A stretch of 23,343 nucleotides of DNA from CAZXVW01 sp964644025 (lineage in GTDB: Bacteria; Acidobacteriota; Terriglobia; Bryobacterales; Bryobacteraceae), in the NCBI GenBank assembly GCA_964644025.1, contig CAZXVW010000049.1:1-23343 (forward strand). The letters are read 5' to 3'. A program made the translations under genes and the position numbers. Below the pieces are notes generated by a model. The model did no database searches and had not been told where the DNA came from. It saw only the letters and a program-made list of their open reading frames with translations. Positions 15,281 through 22,940 of this stretch are shown in pieces; the first letter of the stretch is position 1, and each line of letters begins with the position of its first letter.

Positions 15281-16080
15281 TGCTTGAAAACATCGACCTT
15301 TCGCTCTCGCTGGACAAGAAACAGTACGTGGCCCAGCTTGTCCGCCGCCAGATCCAGTTGCGGGAGCTCGGCTACCAGGTCTACATCCAGAAGCGCCCGG
15401 TGGTCATTCTGTACGAGGGCTGGGACGCGGCCGGCAAGGGCGGCAACATCAAGCGGCTCACCGAGAAGCTGGATCCACGCGGCTACGCCGTCTACCCCAT
15501 CAGCGCCCCGGAGGGCGAGGACAAGACGCATCATTACCTCTACCGGTTCTGGCGCCGCTTGCCGGAAAGAGGCCAGATCGCCATCTTCGACCGCTCCTGG
15601 TACGGCCGCGTGCTGGTCGAGCGCGTCGAGGGCTTCGCCACCGAGGAGGAATGGAAGCGCGCCTACCGCGAGATCAATTCCTTCGAGCGCAACCTGCGCG
15701 ATTTCGGCACGGTGATCATCAAGTTCTGGATCCACATCAGCCGCGACGAGCAGTTGCGCCGGTTCGAGCAGCGCCAGGCCAGCGGCTACAAGTCCTGGAA
15801 GCTGACCGCGGAGGATTGGCGCAACCGCGAAAAGTGGCCCCAGTACGAGCTGGCGCTCCGGGACATGCTGCTGAAGACGAGCACCGCCACAGCGCCCTGG
15901 ACCATCGTCGAAGGCAATGACAAGCACTGGGCGCGCGTTAAGGCGCTCACCACCGTCGTCGAGGTGTTGTCCCGCGAGCTCGACTACACCCCCCGCGACC
16001 CGTTGGACAAGAAGAAAAAAGGCTCCGGCGGCAAGAAGTCATCCAAGAAGGCGAATCGCAAGAATCGCAAGAAAAAATAA
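15280..16080 (+). CDS. ppk2: Polyphosphate kinase 2 family protein (second of tandem pair)
   Basis: This is a 266-residue protein. ATG 15280 is chosen because it begins MLENIDL, parallel to MLEQVNL of the upstream copy, and follows GGGAGGGAGG; an in-frame extension to 15082 runs inside the upstream gene. It has 'GWDAAGKGG' (47-55), 'LDPRGYAVYPI', 'IAIFDRSWYGRVLVERVEGF' (100-119, with the usual Arg105) and 'KFWIHISRDEQLRRF'. The two copies align without gaps over at least the first 110 residues, so they arose by duplication. In some proteobacterial polyphosphate:AMP phosphotransferases two PPK2 domains are fused, and this pair looks like a split version. The last 25 residues are strongly Lys/Arg-rich ('KKKKGSGGKKSSKKANRK'), perhaps for polyphosphate binding. 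The stop lies three bases from the convergent ntrC-type gene. Confidence 0.93.
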   Translation: MLENIDLSLSLDKKQYVAQLVRRQIQLRELGYQVYIQKRPVVILYEGWDAAGKGGNIKRLTEKLDPRGYAVYPISAPEGEDKTHHYLYRFWRRLPERGQIAIFDRSWYGRVLVERVEGFATEEEWKRAYREINSFERNLRDFGTVIIKFWIHISRDEQLRRFEQRQASGYKSWKLTAEDWRNREKWPQYELALRDMLLKTSTATAPWTIVEGNDKHWARVKALTTVVEVLSRELDYTPRDPLDKKKKGSGGKKSSKKANRKNRKKK

Positions 16081-16083
16081 GCG

Positions 16084-17445
16084 CTACTCCAGCCCGAATT
16101 CCCGCATTTTGTCGTAAAGCAGCCGGCGGTTGATCTTCAGCAATTGCGCCGCCCGGGTGCGGTTGCCTCCGGCAGCGGCCAACGCGCGCTTAATCAAGCT
16201 CCGCTCCAGCCGCGCGACCGCCTTGTGGAAGCCCTCCTCGACGGGAATCCGGTCAAAGGGGTTTCCCGCCTCCGTCGGCGAAGCAGCCTCGAACAGGTCG
16301 GGAGTAATCAACCCTCCGTGGCTGAGGATCAAGGCGCGCTCCAGGGAATGCTCCAGCTCGCGGACGTTACCCGGCCAATCGAGACTGGTGAGCCAGCCCA
16401 CCGTTTCCCGGTCCAGGTTCGCCTCAGGCAGCCCCAACCGGGCCGCGCAACGACGGAGGAGAAAACGCGCCAGCACCGGGATATCCTCCCGCCGTTCCCG
16501 CAACGGCGGCACCCTGAGCGTAACCACCTTGAGCCGGTAGTAGAGATCCTTGCGGAAAGCGCCCTGGCGGACGGCTTCCTCCAAGTCGCGGTTGGTGGCG
16601 GCCAGCACCCGCACATCGACCGGTATGCTGGTGTTCGCGCCCAGCCGCTCAATCTCGTGTTCTTGTAACACCCGCAACAGCTTGGCCTGTGTCGCCGGAG
16701 CGAGTTCTCCTATCTCGTCGAGAAAGATCGTGCCGCCGTCAGCGAACTGAAACCTGCCAATCCGCCTTTGGGTGGCGCCCGTGAAAGCGCCGCGTTCGTG
16801 ACCGAACAGCTCGGCCTCGAGGAGGGTCTCCGGAATCGAGGCGCAGTTGACTACCACCAGGCGCCGATCCGCGCGCCGGCTGTGCCGGTGAATGGCGCGC
16901 GCCACCAGTTCCTTGCCGGTTCCGGATTCCCCGCAAATCAGCACCGTGGATTCAGTGGGCGCAACCTGGCCGATCATCTTGTACAGACCTTGCATGGCCG
17001 GCGAATTGCCGATCATCTCGACCTCGCCGGCCTCGCTTTCCTCCCGCTGGTAGGCTTCCAGCTCGCGAATCCGCCGGCGGTTCTCGATGGCGCGTTCCAA
17101 TTGGATGCGGAGTTCCTCGAAATTGAGCGGCTTGGTCAGGTAATCGAACGCCCCAAGCGCCATCGCCTCAATAGCCACGGCGCTGTTCCCGAAAGCGGTC
17201 ATCACCAGCACCGCGGGCGGATCCTCCTGGTTGCGGAGATCCCGCAGGATGGACAGGCCGTCCCTGCCTGGCATGCGGATATCCAGCAGCGCCGCCTCCA
17301 CGCCCCCCGATGATAAGATCCGGGCCGCATCTTCGCCGTCGGCGGCGGCGGCCACCTGGTAGCCTTCCTCCTCCAGCAGCGCGCGCAGCGATTCGCGCGC
17401 CTGGGCTTCATCCTCGGCGACGAGGATCGACGCTTTCCGTTTCAC
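16084..17445 (-). CDS. NtrC-family sigma-54-dependent response regulator
   Basis: This is a 453-residue protein. GTG 17445 is chosen: it sits right before the receiver domain, with AGAGG about ten bases upstream. A longer start at 17514 would add a tail unlike any receiver. The receiver domain has Glu11/Asp12, Asp55 (phosphoacceptor, 'LLDIRMPGRDG') and Lys in 'LTKP'. The AAA+ domain has the Walker A 'GESGTGKE', the sigma-54 contact loop 'ERGAFTGA', the Walker B 'GTIFLDEIGEL', and the R-finger region 'LRERREDIPVL'. The C-terminal Fis-type HTH is 'GNRTRAAQLLKINRRLLYDKM'. When phosphorylated by the adjacent kinase, it should activate RpoN-dependent promoters. Its start lies 38 bases inside the kinase gene, so the two are translationally coupled. 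All key residues are present. Confidence 0.95.
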   Translation of the reverse strand: MKRKASILVAEDEAQARESLRALLEEEGYQVAAAADGEDAARILSSGGVEAALLDIRMPGRDGLSILRDLRNQEDPPAVLVMTAFGNSAVAIEAMALGAFDYLTKPLNFEELRIQLERAIENRRRIRELEAYQREESEAGEVEMIGNSPAMQGLYKMIGQVAPTESTVLICGESGTGKELVARAIHRHSRRADRRLVVVNCASIPETLLEAELFGHERGAFTGATQRRIGRFQFADGGTIFLDEIGELAPATQAKLLRVLQEHEIERLGANTSIPVDVRVLAATNRDLEEAVRQGAFRKDLYYRLKVVTLRVPPLRERREDIPVLARFLLRRCAARLGLPEANLDRETVGWLTSLDWPGNVRELEHSLERALILSHGGLITPDLFEAASPTEAGNPFDRIPVEEGFHKAVARLERSLIKRALAAAGGNRTRAAQLLKINRRLLYDKMREFGLE

Positions 17446-18886
17446 TCGTTTGGTACCTCTCAATGGGCAACGCAACGCGAAAACTGGTGCCGCCGGCGCC
17501 CGATTCAAAATCAATCGTTCCGCCGTGGGTCATGACGATCTCCCGCGACACGGACAGTCCCAGCCCCACCCCGTCCGGCTTGGTGGTGAAATAGACATCG
17601 AAAATGTGGGGCCGGGCCTGCTCGGGGATGCCCGCGCCGTGATCAGTAACCGTGATTACGGCGTGGCGCCGGGTCCGCGCCAGCTCCAACTTGACCACCG
17701 CCCCGGGCGGAGAAGCCTCGATGGCGTTGAGCAGGAGGTTAATCAGAACCTGCTGGATCTGGGGACCGTCCACGTCAGCGGATATTTCCTCGCCGGCGCC
17801 GGCTTCGGTCTCGATCCGCACCCCCTGCTGATGGGCGTGTTCACGGGCCATGTTGACCGCCTGGTCAAGCAGCGGCCTCAGCGGCTGAAGATGGCGGTCG
17901 GTGAGCGCCGGACGGCCGAAGGCCAGCAGGCGCGCGACGATTTGGTCGAGGCGGTCTACCTCCCGAATGGCGCCGGCAATGTCTTCCGGGCTTGCCCGGC
18001 CCCTCCTCATGCGGCGGCCGAGCAACTCCAGAGTAAGCTTGATCGAGTTCAGCGGGTTGCGAACCTCGTGCGCCACGCCGGCCACGGCTTTCCCCAGCGC
18101 GGCCAGCCGGTCCTGGCGCCGCAATTCGGTTTCTAGCGCTGTACGCCGGGCCGTCATCTGGTTGATGGCCGATGCAATCTGCCCGAAATCCCCGCGGGTT
18201 TCCGGGAGCCGGTAATGGAAATCGTCCTCCAGCCGGTGGAGACCCTCGCGGACCGAGGCCACTCCGGACTGCAGTGAGAACCAGATGGACACCAGCCCAC
18301 CCATTCCCAAAAGGGCCGACAGCACCAGCGCCGCCAGCAGCCACCGCCGCCGCTGCCCCACCGGATCCCGGACCCCGGCCAGCCGTTTCATCGTCCAGGC
18401 CACCGCCCTCCCCGTCCGGTCCAGCGCGGCCGCCGCCACCACGATATCGTTGTTCGACTCGGCCTGGCGGGTCACCACGCCGGAGGAACCTTCTGCCGCG
18501 GCAAGCACGCCTTCCACAACCGCGCGCTCTTCCGGCGTCAGCGGGACTCCCTCGCGGGAGAAGCCCAAAATCCGGTTCGAATCGTTCATCCGGAAGCCGC
18601 CCTCGACTCCCTCGTAGGAACGCATGACCGTTGCCGAGAGGCCGCGCAAGGATATGTCTTGAAGCTTCCACGGCAGCTTGTCCAAGGGATCGTCAGCCGC
18701 AAAGGCGGCCCGCTCTTCGAATTGCTGCCGCAGTTCCTGACACGCCGTAGTACACTGCTGCCGGGCCTCTTCCACCAGGCGGCTCTCGGTCCGGGAGATG
18801 ACGTCACGGACCAGCACGCCGGCCAGGGCCAGCATGGCCACCGAGGCGAGGATGACGATCACGATCTGCGATCGGAAAGAGAACAT
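17408..18886 (-). CDS. Membrane sensor histidine kinase
   Basis: This is a 492-residue protein. TM1 is at about 7-27. A periplasmic sensor of about 150 residues (28-180) follows, then TM2 at about 182-203, a HAMP-like linker ('LHRLEDDFHYRLPETRGDF') and the catalytic core. The phosphoacceptor is His273 in 'AHEVRNPLNSIKL'. Asn387 lies in 'NLLLNAIE', the G1 box is 'DHGAGIP' and the G2 box 'GVGLGLSVS'. It resembles the NtrB/ZraS-type kinases that pair with NtrC-like regulators. It autophosphorylates and passes phosphate to the regulator gene that overlaps its 3' end. The periplasmic domain has no motif I recognise, so the ligand is unknown. It starts two bases after the stop of the small acidic exported protein, suggesting a shared message and possibly a shared signal. 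Confidence 0.95.
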   Translation of the reverse strand: MFSFRSQIVIVILASVAMLALAGVLVRDVISRTESRLVEEARQQCTTACQELRQQFEERAAFAADDPLDKLPWKLQDISLRGLSATVMRSYEGVEGGFRMNDSNRILGFSREGVPLTPEERAVVEGVLAAAEGSSGVVTRQAESNNDIVVAAAALDRTGRAVAWTMKRLAGVRDPVGQRRRWLLAALVLSALLGMGGLVSIWFSLQSGVASVREGLHRLEDDFHYRLPETRGDFGQIASAINQMTARRTALETELRRQDRLAALGKAVAGVAHEVRNPLNSIKLTLELLGRRMRRGRASPEDIAGAIREVDRLDQIVARLLAFGRPALTDRHLQPLRPLLDQAVNMAREHAHQQGVRIETEAGAGEEISADVDGPQIQQVLINLLLNAIEASPPGAVVKLELARTRRHAVITVTDHGAGIPEQARPHIFDVYFTTKPDGVGLGLSVSREIVMTHGGTIDFESGAGGTSFRVALPIERYQTSETESVDPRRRG

Positions 18887-18888
18887 GA

Positions 18889-19488
18889 TTACAGAGGCGG
18901 CGGCTCCGGGATTCGGACCGCGGCCTGGGCCAGGTACTCCAGCGCGCGGGCGATGTAGCTGGCCGCTTCCCCCAGCTTCTTGGCCTTGCAGAACTCCCCC
19001 GCGTCGTAAGCTTGCCGCGCCTGCTGATAAAGTGCCCGGGCATAGGTCACGTAAGCCTTGGCCTCCTTCTCCCGGCTCAGCTTGGCGAAGTACTCGGCCT
19101 GCTGGACGCGGAAGTAATCGTGCTGGAGATCCAAGGCGGTCTCTCGCCGGTCATCTTCATCGCAGTCGTCGTCATCGTCGGCTTCGTTGGCCTCGAAGAC
19201 GCGTTGGCTGGCCTCCAGCAATGCGTCGGTGGCGTGCGCAAGCCGGTCAAACCGGTAGTCCTGCTCCCGCGCCCGTTTCGTGCGCTCCAGCAGCACCACC
19301 GCTTGCTGATGCAAGTAGATGTTGATATTGGTTGGGTTCTCTTTTCTCAGGCGGCGCTCCAGTTTTTCGGTGAGATCCTCGATCTTTTCTCGCTGCTTCT
19401 TCTCCCGCTTGCTTTCGTCGTGATCGGCACGCGCCAGCGGCATGGCCAGCGCCAGGGCCAGCAGCGCGGCGGTGAGCGGTTTTTTCAT
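18889..19488 (-). CDS. Exported helical protein with an acidic Asp-rich stretch (unknown function)
   Basis: I do not recognise this 199-residue protein. It has a signal peptide (MKKPLTAALLALALAMPLARA, cleaved near 21), a charged helical stretch (22-55, coiled-coil-like), a helical centre, an acidic block at 104-113 ('DDDDDCDEDD') and more amphipathic helix to the C-terminus, ending 'PEPPPL'. There are only two Cys, 109 and 167. The helix pairs with Ala/Gln/Arg spacing look TPR-like, but no clear TPR consensus is visible. Its acidic block could bind divalent cations. It is probably periplasmic. It sits between the TonB receptor (20-base gap) and the histidine kinase (2-base gap), so a role as an accessory of the sensor or the receptor is an inference. 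The start codon and ribosome site lie inside a hairpin (see the repeat at 19487-19509). Confidence 0.75.
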   Translation of the reverse strand: MKKPLTAALLALALAMPLARADHDESKREKKQREKIEDLTEKLERRLRKENPTNINIYLHQQAVVLLERTKRAREQDYRFDRLAHATDALLEASQRVFEANEADDDDDCDEDDRRETALDLQHDYFRVQQAEYFAKLSREKEAKAYVTYARALYQQARQAYDAGEFCKAKKLGEAASYIARALEYLAQAAVRIPEPPPL

Positions 19489-19509
19489 ATCCCTTACTTA
19501 CTGGGATAT
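19487..19509 (-). promoter_or_regulatory. Ribosome-site hairpin at the receptor / small-protein junction
   Basis: On the minus strand the mRNA reads AUAUCCC, a 9-base loop, then GGGAUAU. The seven-pair stem covers the Shine-Dalgarno (AAGGG) and the first two bases of the AUG of the 199-residue gene, and begins in the receptor's UGA stop. Ribosomes finishing the receptor would melt it. This is a textbook layout for translational coupling; regulation by this stem is inferred, not shown. Confidence 0.55.
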
Positions 19510-22043
19510 CAGAACTGAACCCGAAGCGAAAGCTGGAAACGGCGCGCCGCAGCCGCCGCCACCGGTTTTCCGAAGAACGGGGAGCTCAGGTTCCCAACCA
19601 TGCGCGTGTAGTTTACGTGGTTCAGCGCATTGAAGGCATCCACCGCCAGCCTGAGCTTCGGGCGCCGGTCGGCCGTCCCGGCGAAGGGCAAGGACAGTTG
19701 CTTTGACCAGCGGAGGTCCAGCGTCGCGTTGGCAGGTCCGTTCAGGCTGTTGCGGCGCACTCCAGGCGGGCGGTCATCGCCGCGGCCGTCGTGGTTGTCA
19801 TCCCGGCCCGTTGTCAGCGAATAAGGCCGGCCGGAAGAGACCGATAGCACCAGGCCAAGATCGAAGAGCTTCGGAATTTGAATGGCGCCGTAGGCCCGGA
19901 GACGGTGCCGGCGGTCGTAGCCGGCCCGGGCCCACTCCCGGCTGAGATCGAGGCTGTTCGGCGGAATCCAGTCGGCGCCATCCGTGTCGTTCATCGCCCT
20001 TCCCACCCGGTAAACAATCCCCCCGTTAAACAGCCGCGTCAGGTTCCCCCGGAACGTCACCTCGAGGCTGTGGCTCGCCAGCCGACCGCCGGATTCGATC
20101 TCCCGCACGATGCCCAGCGCCGGATTCGGCCGCTCGAAACCGGGAGGGACCGGGGCATTGCGGTCGCGCGAGCGATACAGCCGCCGGCCCTGAATGCCGG
20201 CGTAGGTGATCGCCAGCGTGGTTTTTGCCCAGAGCTGGCGCTCCACACCGAGGCTGTAGTTCCAAAGGACGGGCGTCTGTAGCTCCGGGGAGAAACGCAC
20301 CACGCTCGACGGCAGGGCCGTCGCGCCGTCGAGAGTCGGCACCTCCGGGTAGCTCGGATCAGTCAACAGAAAACGGCTGAGGTGGCCGCCGTCGAACAGC
20401 AGCACGTCCCGGGGCTCAGAGCTGTCCAGCCCATCGTGGAAGACGCCGCCTCCAGCCCGGAGTACCGTGCGGCGTCCTCGGCCCGGCGCCCACGCCATGG
20501 AGAACCGGGGCGCCAGGCTCCCCCGGCCCCCCGGCCAGGCCCAGCGTTCCCAGCGCAACCCGAAGCCCAGCGAAAGGTTGTCGCGCAGGCGCCAGTCGTC
20601 CTGGAGGAAGACGGCTGGATTGCCGGTCCAGAACACCACCCGTCCGTCGCCGGCCTGACGGACAAAGGAGTAGGGGCGGCCCGCCAGGTAATCTTCGATA
20701 GAAGAGAAGTAGAAGGTGCCGTCCCTGTCCCGCAGGTCATTCCAGCTCCGGCGGTCGATGTCATTCAGATCGACGCCGGCCCGCACGGAGTGCTTCCCCC
20801 GGGCCACCGAGATCACGTCTGTCAGCTCGAAGCCGTTCCTGCCTTCGAGCTCGTCCTGCTGCGCGCTCCCGGCGACAAAGGCATCGCTGACCACGATGCG
20901 CGGAATCCCATGCACCCGGCTCCGGGTCTGCTCGGTTTTCCGCCGCAGGCGGAACCACAACTGGTTCAGCCATCGGTTCGCGATCACCGCCTGGTGATTG
21001 AAGCGAACCTCATGCTCGTCTTCGAAGCCGTCGGCGGCGGTTTCCGGAAGGTTGAAACCGCCCACGTCTTGGTTCCGGGACGATTCGCCGTCGTAGTCGT
21101 ACTGAAGTGAGTAACGCTGCGCCTCATTGATGATCCGGCTCAGGCGGAAGGACATCTCCTTTTCCCGGTCGGGCTGCCGCACTCGCCCGGTGAGCAACTG
21201 CCCGGGCGTGCGCGCGTAAATCACCGGCCAATCATCGTCGCGCACATACTCCCCGGTGAGCAGGAAGAAGGTCTTGCCGCCCCGGGCGAGTGGCCCGGCG
21301 AGGTGGCCCTCAACGGTGCGGCGGTATTCGTGCTGGCGAGTGGCCGCAAACGCGTTCCGGGCGATCAGGGGATAGCCCCTCGCCAGCAAGCTCAGGCTGC
21401 CATGGAACCGCGGAGTCCCCTGTTGGGTGACCACCTCGATGCGCCCATGTCCGGGGCGGTAATACTCGGCCGAGTACGGGTTCTTGTTGATCCGGATCTC
21501 CTTGATGGCGGAGGGCGAAACGCCGAGGCCGTCGGTTTCGACACCATCGACCACCAGGCGGTAACCGGAGGAACCGGTCAGGCCTTCATCGAGGAATCCG
21601 GCGGCGGCGCCGAGGAAATCCTGGTCCAGAATGGGCAACGCGTTTAACATTTCACTGTTTACCTCCACCGTGTCCACATTCCCGGCCGGCTCGACCTGGA
21701 CCTGGGCCGGCGCCCCGGAGACGGTAACCTGCTGGTGCATCGGGGCCACGGCGAGCGTAATCCGCAAAGGTGAACTGGCGGCGCCGACCACCCGTTTCAC
21801 CACCCGAAAGCCTTTGCGGCGCACCTCAAGCCGGCAGCCGGCTGCCGGCAAGGCGACGAACCGGAAGCTCCCGTCCGCTCCGGTTCGGATGACCGCCGGC
21901 GGCCGCGCGGGGCAGCGCAGCGTCAAAACGGCTCCCGCCACGGACGCGCCGGTCGAATCCACAACTTCTCCAACGAGCCCTGCCGGAGACGGCTGGCCGA
22001 ACAAACTCACGCCAGCGCAGAGGGCAATGAGCACCTGTTTCAT
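19509..22043 (-). CDS. TonB-dependent outer-membrane receptor with N-terminal carboxypeptidase-regulatory-like domain (Oar-like)
   Basis: This is an 844-residue protein. ATG 22043 is chosen because it opens a signal peptide (MKQVLIALCAGVSLFG); a TTG at 22073 is possible but less likely. Residues 23-88 form a carboxypeptidase-regulatory/CnaB-like domain ('GEVVDSTGASVAGAVLTL', 'GSFRFVALPAAGCRLEVRRKGF'). The plug follows at about 120-208, with 'YRLVVDGVE' and 'AIKEIRINKNPYSAEYY'. The remainder is beta-barrel with alternating aromatic strands, and the chain ends in 'LSLRVQF', the terminal Phe typical of outer-membrane proteins. The family imports siderophores, glycans, cobalamin or other ligands with energy from TonB; the substrate here is not known. 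It appears to head a tight unit with the small exported protein, the histidine kinase and the NtrC-type regulator (same strand, 20-base gap). Confidence 0.9.
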   Translation of the reverse strand: MKQVLIALCAGVSLFGQPSPAGLVGEVVDSTGASVAGAVLTLRCPARPPAVIRTGADGSFRFVALPAAGCRLEVRRKGFRVVKRVVGAASSPLRITLAVAPMHQQVTVSGAPAQVQVEPAGNVDTVEVNSEMLNALPILDQDFLGAAAGFLDEGLTGSSGYRLVVDGVETDGLGVSPSAIKEIRINKNPYSAEYYRPGHGRIEVVTQQGTPRFHGSLSLLARGYPLIARNAFAATRQHEYRRTVEGHLAGPLARGGKTFFLLTGEYVRDDDWPVIYARTPGQLLTGRVRQPDREKEMSFRLSRIINEAQRYSLQYDYDGESSRNQDVGGFNLPETAADGFEDEHEVRFNHQAVIANRWLNQLWFRLRRKTEQTRSRVHGIPRIVVSDAFVAGSAQQDELEGRNGFELTDVISVARGKHSVRAGVDLNDIDRRSWNDLRDRDGTFYFSSIEDYLAGRPYSFVRQAGDGRVVFWTGNPAVFLQDDWRLRDNLSLGFGLRWERWAWPGGRGSLAPRFSMAWAPGRGRRTVLRAGGGVFHDGLDSSEPRDVLLFDGGHLSRFLLTDPSYPEVPTLDGATALPSSVVRFSPELQTPVLWNYSLGVERQLWAKTTLAITYAGIQGRRLYRSRDRNAPVPPGFERPNPALGIVREIESGGRLASHSLEVTFRGNLTRLFNGGIVYRVGRAMNDTDGADWIPPNSLDLSREWARAGYDRRHRLRAYGAIQIPKLFDLGLVLSVSSGRPYSLTTGRDDNHDGRGDDRPPGVRRNSLNGPANATLDLRWSKQLSLPFAGTADRRPKLRLAVDAFNALNHVNYTRMVGNLSSPFFGKPVAAAAARRFQLSLRVQF

Positions 22044-22263
22044 CCCCGTCAGGGAACGCACTCCGGAGGCCAAACGTAAGTGCTGGAAAATACAAGCTGT
22101 TCAGCGTCCCGGCGGACGAAAACCGTGAGCGGAGCGAACAGCGATTGTGCGAAATCGCCCCGCCCGGCTTCCCGGCACAGCCCGACTCCGCTTCCCCACC
22201 CGCGCCACCCTTCCTGGCCGAGCAGCTCACCGGGGAGAGCGCCGGCCCCCGGATGCTTGTCCG

Positions 22264-22800
22264 TCAGCTTCTCCAGGCGACCGAGGTAGTCTTGCCGTCG
22301 CCGGCCGTGTTGCCGCCGATGGCGTGCAGGCGGAAATCGGCGCCTTCGGCCGTGACCGTTGCCTCGACCCAGCCGACCGGTTCCGAATCCTTGAAGTTGT
22401 ACCCCACGGCCGGAATGTTGACCAACTGAATGCCCTCCCAGGTGTCGAAATGGTACCGGTGCGAGTGGCCGTAAACCACGGCCTTCACCATCCGGCGCGG
22501 CTTGATGATGCGGAACATGCGCTCGACATCGAGCAGCGAGCCGTCGCCGTCGTCGAGCGTATGGTGAACGAAAAGCAGCGTCGGCCGGGGCGCGGCTGAA
22601 GCCAGGTACGCGTCGAGCCAGGTGCGCTGCGCCTTGCCGAGCAGGCCGGGCACGAAGTTCGCCCTCATCAGCGAGTCGAGCAGAATGAAGCGCACCGGGC
22701 CCGCCTCGATCACGCTGACGAACTTGTTCTTGATCGCCGGGTGTTCGCCCGGGTTCTCCGTAAAGGCGGCCAGGAAATTCCGGCGGTCGTCGTGGTTGCC
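22264..22800 (-). pseudogene. Metallophosphoesterase, truncated (C-terminal part only)
   Basis: The last ~178 codons encode a calcineurin-like phosphoesterase in the CpdA style: 'GNHDDRRNF', 'VHHTLDDGDG' and 'YGHSHRYHFDTW' provide the Asn-His-Asp, His and His-x-His metal ligands. The N-terminal part of the family (Asp-x-His and GD-x2-D motifs, about 90 residues) is missing. It is replaced by a methyltransferase-like N-terminus (see 22798-22940). No good start precedes it in this frame. The product cannot be a complete two-metal enzyme. The stop is at 22264. Confidence 0.8.
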
Positions 22801-22940
22801 GAGCGCCACGGCGAGGTCGTCGGTGCGTTTCGCTTTCGTATCCAGCAGGTCGAAGATCCGAGTTTCACTCCGGTGTAGAGGATCAGGCTGCGCCATCTCC
22901 CGAACATGAGGTCCACGACCGATCGTGTGGTGTCCCCCAT
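22798..22940 (-). pseudogene. Methyltransferase N-terminal fragment, frameshifted and fused to a metallophosphoesterase remnant
   Basis: ATG 22940 has GGAG nine bases upstream and opens 'MGDTTRSVVDLMFGRWRS', then 'LILYTGVKLG'. At about 22857 one base appears lost; the next frame continues 'IFDLLDTKAKRTDDLAVALG'. Joined across the shift, this is the pattern of the N-terminal dimerisation/winged-helix domain of SAM-dependent O-methyltransferases ('W-S--LY---KLGIFDLL-----T-DELA--LG'). After 'VALG' the methyltransferase pattern ends and 'NHDDRR' of the phosphoesterase begins. The evidence for the fusion and the shift is the sequence pattern only. Confidence 0.7.
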
